Program-made: the position numbers and the translations under genes
Assembly: GCA_020435185.1 (NCBI GenBank)
Contig: JAGRAA010000248.1
Coordinates: 1-11,423, forward strand
Direction: 5' to 3'
DNA from: Bdellovibrionales bacterium
GTDB lineage: Bacteria > Bdellovibrionota > Bdellovibrionia > Bdellovibrionales > UBA1609
Length of the DNA: 11,423 bases
The notes under the pieces: model-generated
Database searches by the model: none
What the model was told of the DNA's origin: nothing
Seen by the model: only the letters and a program-made list of their open reading frames with translations
Shown here: positions 4,819-11,111 of the stretch, piece by piece
Layout: each line of letters starts with the position of its first letter
How positions within the stretch are numbered: the stretch's first letter is position 1

Positions 4819-6079
4819 CATTTAGAGGCTGTCGCCAAAGTCCGTCATAGCTAGAAAAAGTTAAAATTTTTTTTTACTCTTTAAAAATGTTAAAAAAAGA
4901 AGATCCCCAGCTAAAAATGTACGATGATTTATTAGAGAGCCTGGTGCCAGGGAGCCATGTTTACCGTAAATTATCTTCGTTAATTGATTTTTCAACTTTC
5001 CTGGCCCCACTAGAAAGCCGCTATTCTAAGATGGGAGCCGGTTCTGAGCCTTTAACCAGAGGTTTTAAGGGTCTTTTGCTACAATTTTGGGAAGATCTGT
5101 CAGATCGTCAATTGGAGAAGTACCTGCAAGAAAATGTAACTGCAAAGTGGTTTTGTGGATATGGCTTAGAGGAGCGGCCACCAGATCATAGCTATTATGG
5201 AAAACTTCGAAAAAGAATTGGTGTCGAGGAGTTGAGAAAACTTTTTAACACCATTACGGAGTCAATAAAGACTGCCGGTTATGTGGGTGGAGCTTTTACT
5301 TTTGTGGATGCTTCTTCAATGGTAGCTAAGGTCAATATTTGGAAGGCCCGCGACAGAGCGATTTCAGACAAAAAGAATGAGGAAAAAGATGACGATGATA
5401 ACCCTAAAATGAATAACAATAATGTTGGAGATTATTCTCCAGATCCAGATGCCAGGTATGGTTGTAAGGGGAAAAATAAGTTTTGGCTCGGCTATAAAAG
5501 GCATCATCAAGTAGATATGAGCCAGGGAATAATAACAGATGTAAAAGTCACAGGGGCAGATGTGACAGACGCAAAGGCTTTTGTGGTAGAGGGGCTCTGT
5601 CCGGAGAGTGGGATGGTATTCTTAGATAAGGGTTACGATAGTGATGATGTAGATGCGGATATTAGACAAAAGGGCTGTGCCGATGGAACTATTAGAAAGA
5701 AAAATCGCAAACTTAAAAACAAAGATTTGGATCGATGGAGAAGTTCAGTACGCATGCCCTTTGAGAGCACCTTTTCAAAAATAAGCAAACTATGCCGTTA
5801 CAGGGGCCAAGATAATGTTGAGTTCCAAGCCTTGATGGAGGCTACTGTTCAAAATTTAAAGCGGTTGATCAGGATAGGTGCGCCAAATTTAAGTTTTTGA
5901 CGGGGTCGAGGGGGAATGGCCCTCTAAAATGGAGATAAATAGCTTAAAAAACTTGCTACAACACACTGACAGCAGATGAAAAACATTTTTTTGTAAATCA
6001 AGTTCGATCAAATTGATCTCATGTTATGCATATTTGTTCTGAAGTTCGCAAAATCACCATTGGCGACAGTCTCATTTAG
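4819..6079 (+). mobile_element. IS5-family insertion sequence with flanking direct repeat
   Basis: An element of about 1.25 kb. Its ends are inverted: GAGGCTGTCGCCAA (4825-4838) and the complement of GAGACTGTCGCCAA (6060-6073), 13 of 14 matching. The heptamer CATTTAG occurs on both sides (4819-4825 and 6073-6079), overlapping the outermost base of each end, so the true target duplication is within it (for example ATTTA). A single intact transposase fills the interior. The intact ends and duplication indicate a fairly recent insertion. Confidence 0.8.
4887..5900 (+). CDS. IS5-family transposase (DDE)
   Basis: A 337-residue transposase. Residues about 1-125 form the IS5-type N-terminal domain (LTRGFKGLLLQFWEDLSDRQ, then HSYYGKLRKRIG). 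The DDE catalytic residues are likely Asp141 (FTFVDASSMVAK), Asp247 (VFLDKGYDSDDV) and Glu293 (RMPFESTFSKISKLCRYRG, with the R-x3-E signature). An acidic, Asn-rich insertion at about 161-185 separates the first Asp from the GYKRHHQVD strand. No ribosome site precedes ATG 4887. The length is normal for the family and no frameshift is seen, so it is probably active. Confidence 0.9.
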   Translation: MLKKEDPQLKMYDDLLESLVPGSHVYRKLSSLIDFSTFLAPLESRYSKMGAGSEPLTRGFKGLLLQFWEDLSDRQLEKYLQENVTAKWFCGYGLEERPPDHSYYGKLRKRIGVEELRKLFNTITESIKTAGYVGGAFTFVDASSMVAKVNIWKARDRAISDKKNEEKDDDDNPKMNNNNVGDYSPDPDARYGCKGKNKFWLGYKRHHQVDMSQGIITDVKVTGADVTDAKAFVVEGLCPESGMVFLDKGYDSDDVDADIRQKGCADGTIRKKNRKLKNKDLDRWRSSVRMPFESTFSKISKLCRYRGQDNVEFQALMEATVQNLKRLIRIGAPNLSF

Positions 6080-6256
6080 GAAAAGCATATGAGAGAGGTA
6101 GTTTCCTCATCGCAATGACTCATAATGGTCCCCTTTCTAATGTTGTTTTGCTAACTATTAGGGCGTGTACTCATTTGACTATCTGATTTTCAAGACTTAT
6201 GCCCTGTTGATTGATTCAAAATGATGCGAAAAACTCGACTATTGGAGGTTTTTCGC

Positions 6257-6712
6257 ATGGCTCTTACAATTCTAACAGATTCTATATGGATTCAGCTTGA
6301 GGAAATCTTGGTTTCAAAAGGCTGTTACAAATCAAAAAATAATCGCAATATTATGGAAGCTATATTTTGGAAACTGAGAACTGGTGCTCAGTGGAGATAT
6401 ATACCTAAAGAGTTCTGTTCTTGGTCCACAGCTTATAATCGATTCAATCGCTGGGCTAAGAAGGGACTATGGGATAATTTTTTTTTGATGTACGAACAGA
6501 AATTGATACGGAGTGGGTATCAATCGATGGAAGTTACATACGGGCTCATCAGCATGCTAGTGGAGCTCGGCGTGGAGAATATCGTGCAATTGGAAAATCA
6601 CGAGGTGGACCCACAACTAAAATACACATGGCCACCGATGCGCTTGGAAACCCGCTCTATATTGAAATCACTGGGGGTCAGGTCCACGATAGCCAAGTTG
6701 CAAAAACAATAA
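6257..6712 (+). CDS. IS427-type transposase, first frame (OrfA)
   Basis: Starts at ATG 6257 with a good ribosome site GGAGG (6244-6248); the frame is open slightly further upstream, but that ATG lacks a ribosome site. Residues 1-76 (MALTILTDSIWIQLEEILVS through AIFWKLRTGAQWRYIP) are the N-terminal domain of the family (DUF4096-like). After the T run at 6478-6486 this frame loses similarity to transposases and runs on to 6712. The functional product is expected to be the fusion with the downstream frame. Confidence 0.75.
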   Translation: MALTILTDSIWIQLEEILVSKGCYKSKNNRNIMEAIFWKLRTGAQWRYIPKEFCSWSTAYNRFNRWAKKGLWDNFFLMYEQKLIRSGYQSMEVTYGLISMLVELGVENIVQLENHEVDPQLKYTWPPMRLETRSILKSLGVRSTIAKLQKQ

Positions 6713-7026
6713 TTGAAAATATTGAAGCAGAAAGTTTGCTGGCAGATAAGGGTTATGACTCTGAAAAGATAAGAGAAAAAGCACGTGAAAAAAATATCAT
6801 TCCAATGATTCCAAGAAGGTCAAATAGCAAAAAACCAAATCCCGAATTAGATCAACAGATTTACAAAGCTCGCCACCAAGTTGAAAATATATTTGCACGA
6901 TTAAAGCACTTCAGGAGTATAGCGACTAGGTTTGAAAAATTAGCACGGAATTTTAAAGCTGTTGTAACTCTTGCTTGCACCTATATTTGGTTGAAACTTA
7001 TGACTCCAGAGAGGTCAACCAAATGA
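6257..7026 (+). CDS. IS427-type transposase, frameshifted OrfAB fusion (DDE)
   Basis: Reading frame 1 begins at 6257; a -1 slip in the nine-T run (6478-6486) moves translation into the frame ending at TGA 7024-7026. Directly after the slip the new frame reads DTEWVSIDGSYIRAHQHASG, the classic first-Asp motif of the family. Next comes a second Asp in SLLADKGYD and Glu in HQVENIFARLKHFRSIATR, so a full DDE set is present. Programmed -1 frameshifting or transcriptional slippage is known for this IS5 subgroup. No inactivating mutation is visible. About 256 residues. Confidence 0.8.
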
Positions 7027-7069
7027 GTACACGCCCTAGTCTAGGGTAAGATTTTTATGAGTCATTGCG

Positions 7070-7112
7070 CTGAGGAAACTGCACCTCTCGATACGATTTG
7101 TTATGAGTAAAT
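7070..7112. mobile_element. relic right end of an earlier copy of the rve-type IS
   Basis: These 43 bases are identical to 8413-8455, the right end of the third IS, in the same orientation. They lie directly outside that element's left target duplication. They therefore represent the remaining tip of another, same-oriented copy, or a miniature derivative. The upstream body of this copy is absent, being replaced by the inverted-repeat unit. Confidence 0.6.
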
Positions 7113-7173
7113 GCGCTGGCCGTATTTACTCATAGATAAATCGTACTATGGAGCAGAGAGTCAGATAACTTCA

Positions 7174-8322
7174 TTACGAAGCCTCTCTGTTACTTCTTAC
7201 TTCGACGATTCTGAAGAACCACTTTAATTGTTTTTCTAATTCTTTCTTTAACTCAAAGGGATTCAATGTTTCATAGACCTCTTCTAGTTTTTTGTATTGC
7301 CCAGTCTCTAAAACTCCAGAGTCTAAAAGTCGATGATAAGGTGTTTTTGGCTTATCCCATATTTTAATTATTTTACCACCCACTCTTGTTTTAGATTGAA
7401 GTTTCATAACCGGTGTAAAGTAATTCCATAAAGGGTTCCAGAGTCTTTTATAAATTTCATTCATTAGTTTAACTTGTTTGTTGTAATCAAAACGTTCATA
7501 GCCAAATAACTCTCGTACATGTGTCCAGTTCTTTTGTTCTACGTGGGCATTGTCGTTCTTTTTATAGGGGCGTCGCCTTACAAAATCCACTCGATTTTTT
7601 CGATTAAAAAAATAACTATGTAAATCATGGTTTAAAAACTCATTACCGTTGTCACTGGCAAAGCCCGTGACATAAAAAGGAAGTGCACGCTCTATCGATT
7701 TAATGGCGCCCATAACTGTACGACTCTCTTTTTTCCAAACAGCTCTATTCTCAGTCCAGCCAGAGTACAGATCTGTCATTGTCAGAGTATTTATAAAATC
7801 ACCAGCTAAAGAAGTTCCACAGTGAGCGACTGTGTCGGCTTCTATGTATCCTGGAGCATTTACTGTTTCATCGAGTAACTTTAAGGGGATTTTATTTTTA
7901 ATTAGTGATGGGCTTGTAGCACTGAGTCCTCGTCGTCTTGTTTTCTCTCTAAACTCAGCTAAATGACGATCTATGGTTGATGCGCTAATTGTTTTTAAAA
8001 GCCTCTTCATACTCTCATCAGCATCCTCATAGAAGTTTAACCAGTAAGGCATGGCTGACTTCATCTTTTTGGAGTTTAAACGACCCATACACTCCCATAA
8101 ATGCCTTAAGTGGCGATCTACATCTGACCCATAGGTTCTTTTTCTACCTCGTCGTGGGGGATGCTCTCGTAAGTCATCATTTAGGAGTCGGATGGCGTGT
8201 TTGCGACTAATGCCGAAAACCTCACAAAACTCATCTAAAATTATACTTTTTTGACCTTTTGTACTTCTAAAGTAGCGCTTTCTTACCCGCATGAGGTAAT
8301 GTGTTTTTAACTCGGTTGTCAT
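7174..8322 (-). CDS. transposase with integrase (rve) catalytic core
   Basis: A 382-residue transposase. The N-terminal part has helix-turn-helix signatures (FCEVFGISRKHAIRLLNDD, then a second helical domain to about 130). The retroviral-integrase-like core spans about 155-275 with Asp163 (YIEADTVAHCG), Asp224 (GFASDNGNEFLN) and Glu262 (NDNAHVEQKNW), the last two 37 residues apart as expected. The ATG at 8322 follows a GGGAGGGG ribosome site. That start region is one arm of an inverted repeat with 8375-8396. The stop TAA at 7174-7176 lies close to the left end of the element. It looks intact. Confidence 0.88.
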   Translation of the reverse strand: MTTELKTHYLMRVRKRYFRSTKGQKSIILDEFCEVFGISRKHAIRLLNDDLREHPPRRGRKRTYGSDVDRHLRHLWECMGRLNSKKMKSAMPYWLNFYEDADESMKRLLKTISASTIDRHLAEFREKTRRRGLSATSPSLIKNKIPLKLLDETVNAPGYIEADTVAHCGTSLAGDFINTLTMTDLYSGWTENRAVWKKESRTVMGAIKSIERALPFYVTGFASDNGNEFLNHDLHSYFFNRKNRVDFVRRRPYKKNDNAHVEQKNWTHVRELFGYERFDYNKQVKLMNEIYKRLWNPLWNYFTPVMKLQSKTRVGGKIIKIWDKPKTPYHRLLDSGVLETGQYKKLEEVYETLNPFELKKELEKQLKWFFRIVEVRSNREAS

Positions 8323-8396
8323 AACCCCTCCCTATATTTGATTTGATTCGTAACTAAAGAGGATATTCGGTAATGGGGTTATGACTCAACCGAGTT
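8309..8396 (-). promoter_or_regulatory. hairpin masking the transposase start codon
   Basis: On the minus strand, the sequence GGGGTTATGACAACCGAGTT (8328-8309), which includes the ATG, is complementary to an upstream arm at 8396-8375 that differs only by a 2-base insertion. The loop of about 46 bases holds part of the ribosome site region. Transcripts reading in from outside would fold and hide the start codon. Transcripts starting inside the loop would not. Confidence 0.6.
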
Positions 8397-8513
8397 CTTC
8401 GGTGGCCTCATTCTGAGGAAACTGCACCTCTCGATACGATTTGTTATGAGTAAATGCGCTGGCCGTGTTTCAATATAATGAGTGGTGTAGAAATTGCAGC
8501 ATAGCAATAGTAT

Positions 8514-9188
8514 ATGAGTAAATACTTTTGGAACATACTTTTTCAAATATTTGTGGCCTATTTTGTCACCCTCCCTGTAAGTTCAACATCATGTGCATTA
8601 CCAACTTTAAATAAACCAACAAAATGCTCAATACTATTTGAAAGTCAACACCGGCAATTATGGCGCGACTTTAATTGGACAAATCCGGCAAATCACCAAA
8701 AAGGCCATTTTATATATCAAGTACATGCGATCCGTGGCATGTCTGGAAGAGCAGTTGAGGAAGTTATAGAATTTATTGAAAAGAGTGCTGCTGACTCAGA
8801 TAAATTGCTCTCCTTTTCTGTCATCGATGATGAGCATCCTGATACTATGGCTGCATCTCCAGGTATAATTTTGAAGGTACCATATAAAAATATTATTGCG
8901 GCCGATAGTGAAGATCTAGGACTTGGTCGATTCGAGAGATCGAGAATCTTTGACTGGGATTTATTCAAAAAAGATAAACCACCTCTACTAAGTCCACAAG
9001 AAATGCTTAAAAGAACTCAATCACCTTACTGGAATGAGGCAGCTGCAACAATAGGTAATACCCGCTCTAGAGAAAAAATTGAAATTATAGGAATATTTAC
9101 CTATCCCCATGTCAATCAAAGAAAGAGTAATCTACTACAGAAAGCAGCAGAAGATCTAAGTTTACCTTTTGTAATCATCGACCCTTGA
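8514..9188 (+). CDS. exported protein of unknown function, possibly ADP-ribosyltransferase-like
   Basis: A 224-residue protein. The first about 28 residues are hydrophobic and end in STSCALP, fitting a Sec signal peptide; the Cys lacks a standard lipobox. The core FIYQVHAIRG, KLLSFSVIDDEHPDTM and GIILKVPYKNIIAADSEDLG recalls the strand order of secreted ADP-ribosyltransferase-like toxins. I cannot point to a certain R-S-E triad, so this is only a hint. There is no ribosome site before ATG 8514. A perfect TATAAT (8474-8479) lies upstream, next to the IS right end, but without a matching -35. The insertion may have removed the original promoter. Confidence 0.6.
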   Translation: MSKYFWNILFQIFVAYFVTLPVSSTSCALPTLNKPTKCSILFESQHRQLWRDFNWTNPANHQKGHFIYQVHAIRGMSGRAVEEVIEFIEKSAADSDKLLSFSVIDDEHPDTMAASPGIILKVPYKNIIAADSEDLGLGRFERSRIFDWDLFKKDKPPLLSPQEMLKRTQSPYWNEAAATIGNTRSREKIEIIGIFTYPHVNQRKSNLLQKAAEDLSLPFVIIDP

Positions 9189-9190
9189 CT

Positions 9191-9277
9191 AACCCCCTAA
9201 GCAAAAAAAAATCATATCGGCTACGGGCTAATACGTTAACTTATTAAAATTATTGGGTTCGATTGTCTGCTTGGGGT
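9191..9277 (+). other. imperfect inverted repeat in the 9189-9355 intergenic stretch
   Basis: ACCCC-CT-AAGCA near 9192-9203 and TGCTTGGGGT (9268-9277) are complementary apart from a 2-base bulge. The gap is about 64 bases. It could bring together the ends of a structured RNA or mean nothing. Nothing else is evident until the repeat-like leader at 9316. Confidence 0.2.
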
Positions 9278-9315
9278 AATTTTACTTTTTTAGTGATTTC
9301 ACCTTGTTAGAAAGC

Positions 9316-9355
9316 TGGTGCCCGCGGTCCCAAAGTACACGAACTACCTTTAGTT
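9316..9355 (+). repeat. diverged relative of the 106-bp repeat leader
   Basis: This begins TGGTGCCCGC like both 106-bp copies and keeps the spacing to GAACTAC (9341-9347). A stem AAAG-TA / TACCTTT replaces AGTAG/CTACT at the matching place, suggesting conserved structure. The remainder of the repeat is absent. An ORF starts at 9356, directly after the stem. Confidence 0.45.
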
Positions 9356-9601
9356 ATGTCTAAGAGGTATCAAATTCAGTGGGAACGGTCAAAATTAGAT
9401 TTGGCTGAACTGGCAAGAAAACGCTGGATCGAAAAATGGTCCGTCCCCAAAATGGCGAAATACTTTGAAAGATCCCCTGAGACCATTCAAATGCATATTT
9501 GCCACCTGAGAAAAGGAAAAATAAACAAAGTGGACCTTTGCCCAGAGGAAAGACGCCTTATTTCACTCCAACTATTTGAGGTCTTTAAGGGTCAATCTTA
9601 G
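9356..9601 (+). CDS. small helix-turn-helix-like protein
   Basis: An 81-residue basic protein. Residues about 17-54 (LAELARKRWIEKWSVPKMAK then YFERSPETIQMHICHLRKGK) read as a helix-turn-helix of the kind in GcrA-like or recombinase C-terminal domains, so DNA binding is likely. No specific family is recognised. No ribosome site precedes the ATG, which follows a hairpin in the repeat-like leader. It converges on the antitoxin gene and the two stop codons overlap at 9598-9601. No terminator lies between them. Confidence 0.6.
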   Translation: MSKRYQIQWERSKLDLAELARKRWIEKWSVPKMAKYFERSPETIQMHICHLRKGKINKVDLCPEERRLISLQLFEVFKGQS

Positions 9602-9897
9602 GAGGCTTTCGAGACTTTGGGGGTCACTTTATAGCCAAGCCCCCCAAGAACTCGAATAAGGGTCTTGATAGAAATTTCATGGAGATTTCGGTTCATAATA
9701 GCTGTGACCTTAGTGCGCCCAACTCCAGTGAGCTTGGCAACCTCTGCATGGGTTAAACTCTGATGTTTAACAATATCGATGATTTTATCATTCAGTTCGA
9801 CACTAAATTCAATTTCAACTCCGTCTGCTGGAGTCAACCCAAGAACTTCAGCCAATTCAGCGGCCGTTTTTACTTTTACAGGTTTTACCTTAGCCAT
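9598..9897 (-). CDS. XRE-type antitoxin of a HigBA-like module
   Basis: A 99-residue protein of the HTH_37/XRE antitoxin kind. Residues about 48-90 contain the helix-turn-helix (LTHAEVAKLTGVGRTKVTAI) and the typical ending ISIKTLIRVLGGLGYKVTP. The N-terminus (VKTAAELAEVLGLTPADGVEIE) is the usual lead-in. It should neutralise the toxin encoded just upstream and repress the operon through the 10222-10243 dyad. It overlaps the toxin gene by 8 bases; GGAGATGAT at the end of the toxin gene supplies the ribosome site. Confidence 0.85.
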   Translation of the reverse strand: MAKVKPVKVKTAAELAEVLGLTPADGVEIEFSVELNDKIIDIVKHQSLTHAEVAKLTGVGRTKVTAIMNRNLHEISIKTLIRVLGGLGYKVTPKVSKAS

Positions 9898-10216
9898 CTA
9901 TCATCTCCTTTAAACGCTTTTTGCCTAGGTCAATTTCTTTCTGGGGAGTTTTTTGAGTCTTCTTCTTAAAAAAATGAAAAATCAAAACCCTGTCCTCAAA
10001 TCTTGCCAAATAAAAAGCCCTGTATATACCAGAGGAATCTTTGATTCTGATTTCCTCAACGCCCTTGCCGACCTCTTTCATTGGTTTTGAAAGAGGCATT
10101 TCGAGCTTTCTCCCTAGCTGGAGAGCAAATATTGCCTTCCCCAAAGCCAGCCGTATATCTTTCGGTATTTCTTGGATGCTTTTCTTAACAGCTGGGTGGA
10201 ACTCGGTCGACTTCAT
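9890..10216 (-). CDS. HigB/Gp49-like toxin of the RelE superfamily
   Basis: A 108-residue toxin of the phage-derived Gp49-like (PF05973) branch. Diagnostic parts are FHPAVKKSIQEIPKDIRLAL, the middle SKPMKEVGKGVEEIRIKD, the strand YRAFYLARFEDRVLIFHFFKKK and the end TPQKEIDLGKKRLKEM. Relatives cleave mRNA on the ribosome. It is the first gene of a toxin-first module with its antitoxin. No ribosome site precedes the ATG. The predicted transcription start is at the start codon, so the message may be leaderless. Confidence 0.85.
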   Translation of the reverse strand: MKSTEFHPAVKKSIQEIPKDIRLALGKAIFALQLGRKLEMPLSKPMKEVGKGVEEIRIKDSSGIYRAFYLARFEDRVLIFHFFKKKTQKTPQKEIDLGKKRLKEMIDG

Positions 10217-10221
10217 GGCCC

Positions 10222-10250
10222 ATTGTCACGGAACCGAGACAATAAGTCAA
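10222..10250 (-). promoter_or_regulatory. promoter and 22-bp dyad operator of the second toxin-antitoxin module
   Basis: On the minus strand TTGACT (10250-10245) and GACAAT (10227-10222) are 17 bp apart. A 22-bp dyad (ATTGTC-a-CGG-aa-CCG-a-GACAAT, 10222-10243) has 9 of 11 base pairs and covers the spacer and -10. Predicted transcription starts at about 10215, on the toxin ATG (10216). An antitoxin bound here would block RNA polymerase. Confidence 0.6.
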
Positions 10251-10391
10251 ATTATTTCTTCCAGAAATGACAATTTTGGGCAGTTTTACGCTAGAATGAC
10301 GTTCCTCGCACCTGAAGTTAAAATTACAGCTATCTGAAAATATTTTATATTGGCCCTGAAACTGCATTCATCCCAGATGAACTCATTAACT

Positions 10392-10405
10392 AAATAATAT
10401 TATTT
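10392..10405. promoter_or_regulatory. AT-rich perfect palindrome before the secreted-protein gene
   Basis: AAATAATATTATTT is a perfect 14-bp palindrome ending directly before GGAGG and 9 bases before the start codon. It could be a repressor site or include the -10 region. Being AT-only, chance is a real alternative. Confidence 0.3.
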
Positions 10406-10414
10406 GGAGGACGT

Positions 10415-10825
10415 ATGTTTAAAGTTTTATCAATTTTTTCTCTGTTTGTTGCTTTTTCTGTAAATGCACAAGCCGAAATGTATCTATCAAAAACTGTAAG
10501 TAATGTTGAGGGTTACGTTGTAAAGTATATGGACTATGGAGATGGTGATCTCTACAGTGTTCATTATGCTATTGGTGCATCCGTTGAAGATGCTCGATCA
10601 AGTGCAGATAGTGGAAAAGGAATTAACGGCGTTGTATTCCTTCAAAACTGTAACCGTGATGAATTCTCTAAAGCTGGCTTTACGATCCCTTCGCTTGAAA
10701 AAGTTGCAGCCAATTTAAAGGTATTGGAAGATGCAGAAAAAAAGCAGTCAAAAGTTCGTGTTTCTTACTGGGACAATGGACACCCATTATCTGGTAAATG
10801 CATCATTCGTTTAGAAGCACTATAA
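10415..10825 (+). CDS. small secreted protein of unknown function
   Basis: A 136-residue protein with a textbook signal peptide (MFKVLSIFSLFVAFSVNAQA, cleavage after AQA) and a ribosome site GGAGG (10406-10410) 4 bases before ATG. The mature part of about 116 residues has two cysteines (NCNRDEF and GKCIIRLEAL) that could pair in the periplasm. It is otherwise a mixed beta/alpha sequence with no recognised family. It is monocistronic and followed by a strong terminator. Confidence 0.8.
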   Translation: MFKVLSIFSLFVAFSVNAQAEMYLSKTVSNVEGYVVKYMDYGDGDLYSVHYAIGASVEDARSSADSGKGINGVVFLQNCNRDEFSKAGFTIPSLEKVAANLKVLEDAEKKQSKVRVSYWDNGHPLSGKCIIRLEAL

Positions 10826-10840
10826 TTAACTCTACATCCT

Positions 10841-10870
10841 AAAAGGATAAAAACTGAAAAGGATAAAAAC
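10841..10870 (+). repeat. tandem 14-bp repeat
   Basis: AAAAGGATAAAAAC occurs twice (10841-10854 and 10857-10870) with a 2-base spacer, between the stop codon and the terminator stem. Probably a small local duplication. It adds a purine-rich run upstream of the terminator. Confidence 0.6.
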
Positions 10871-10900
10871 AAAAGGGCGCAAAAGCGCCCTTTTGTTTTA
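10871..10900. terminator. rho-independent terminator, probably bidirectional
   Basis: AAAAGGGCGC (10871-10880) pairs with GCGCCCTTTT (10885-10894) around an AAAA loop. The stem is 10 bp, GC-rich in its centre, and ends in a T-rich tail TTTTGTTTT. It serves the secreted-protein gene. The A run on the other side would also terminate minus-strand transcripts. Confidence 0.9.
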
Positions 10901-11044
10901 TCAAGTCAAAGTTAAGCGCATAAAAATCAATACAATACTAACGAGCCAAGATCGCTTGGCAGAAAGTTTAAAGCCATAGCCATTATTTTTAATCTGAATA
11001 TGAATCTCGAAAACCGTATTGGAATCATTTTTTTGTTTTTCCAC

Positions 11045-11089
11045 TAGAAAATCCTCCTTGTCACCCCTGACTTGGAGGAGGGTTTTCTA
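11045..11089. terminator. large inverted repeat downstream of the right-edge gene
   Basis: TAGAAAATCCTCC (11045-11057) and GGAGGGTTTTCTA (11077-11089) form a 13-bp stem with one G-T pair and a 19-base loop. It sits 22 bases past the end of the minus-strand gene, so termination of that gene is likely. On the minus strand a TTTTT run occurs after it (11031-11040). The rest of 10901-11044 shows no gene. Confidence 0.4.
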
Positions 11090-11111
11090 ATGGAGGACAA
11101 AAAACTGAGTT

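Larger units (their letters stand above)
6159..7038 (+). mobile_element. IS427-type (IS5-family) insertion sequence
   Basis: An element of about 876 bp with perfect 17-bp terminal inverted repeats GGGCGTGTACTCATTTG (6161-6177 and complement at 7020-7036). TA flanks both ends, consistent with the short target duplication known for this group. The transposase stop codon lies inside the right repeat. The interior carries two overlapping frames that need a -1 shift. Confidence 0.85.
6091..7089. repeat. inverted-repeat unit (MITE-like) split by the second IS
   Basis: The segments 6091-6124 and 7056-7089 are inverted copies matching at 30 of 34 positions (core TGAGTCATTGCG, then TGAGGAAACT). The similarity continues inward more weakly (TCCCCTTTCTAAT against the complement of the CCCTAGACTAAT-like stretch near 7038-7050). 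Without the second IS the unit would be a palindromic element of roughly 130 bp. The outer part also matches the right end of the third IS, so it may be a miniature derivative of that family. Confidence 0.55.
7113..8466 (-). mobile_element. rve-type insertion sequence with 11-bp target duplication
   Basis: Terminal inverted repeats lie at 7124-7145 and 8435-8455: both read ATTTACTCATA from the outside and AAATCGTA inside, with a small gap difference. Immediately outside both ends is the 11-bp direct repeat GCGCTGGCCGT (7113-7123 and 8456-8466), the likely target duplication. The element is about 1332 bp and carries one intact gene on the minus strand. It resembles IS481/IS3-like or unclassified rve elements. 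Confidence 0.75.

Noticed and set aside
6488..6712. Second half of the first IS427 frame as a separate gene
   Set aside because: It is the out-of-frame continuation after the slippery T run; the catalytic motifs are in the -1 frame.
7070..8466. 54-bp direct repeat as one long target duplication of the third IS
   Set aside because: The inner 43 bases include the terminal inverted repeat itself, so only the outer 11 bp (GCGCTGGCCGT) can be duplication; the rest is a second IS end.
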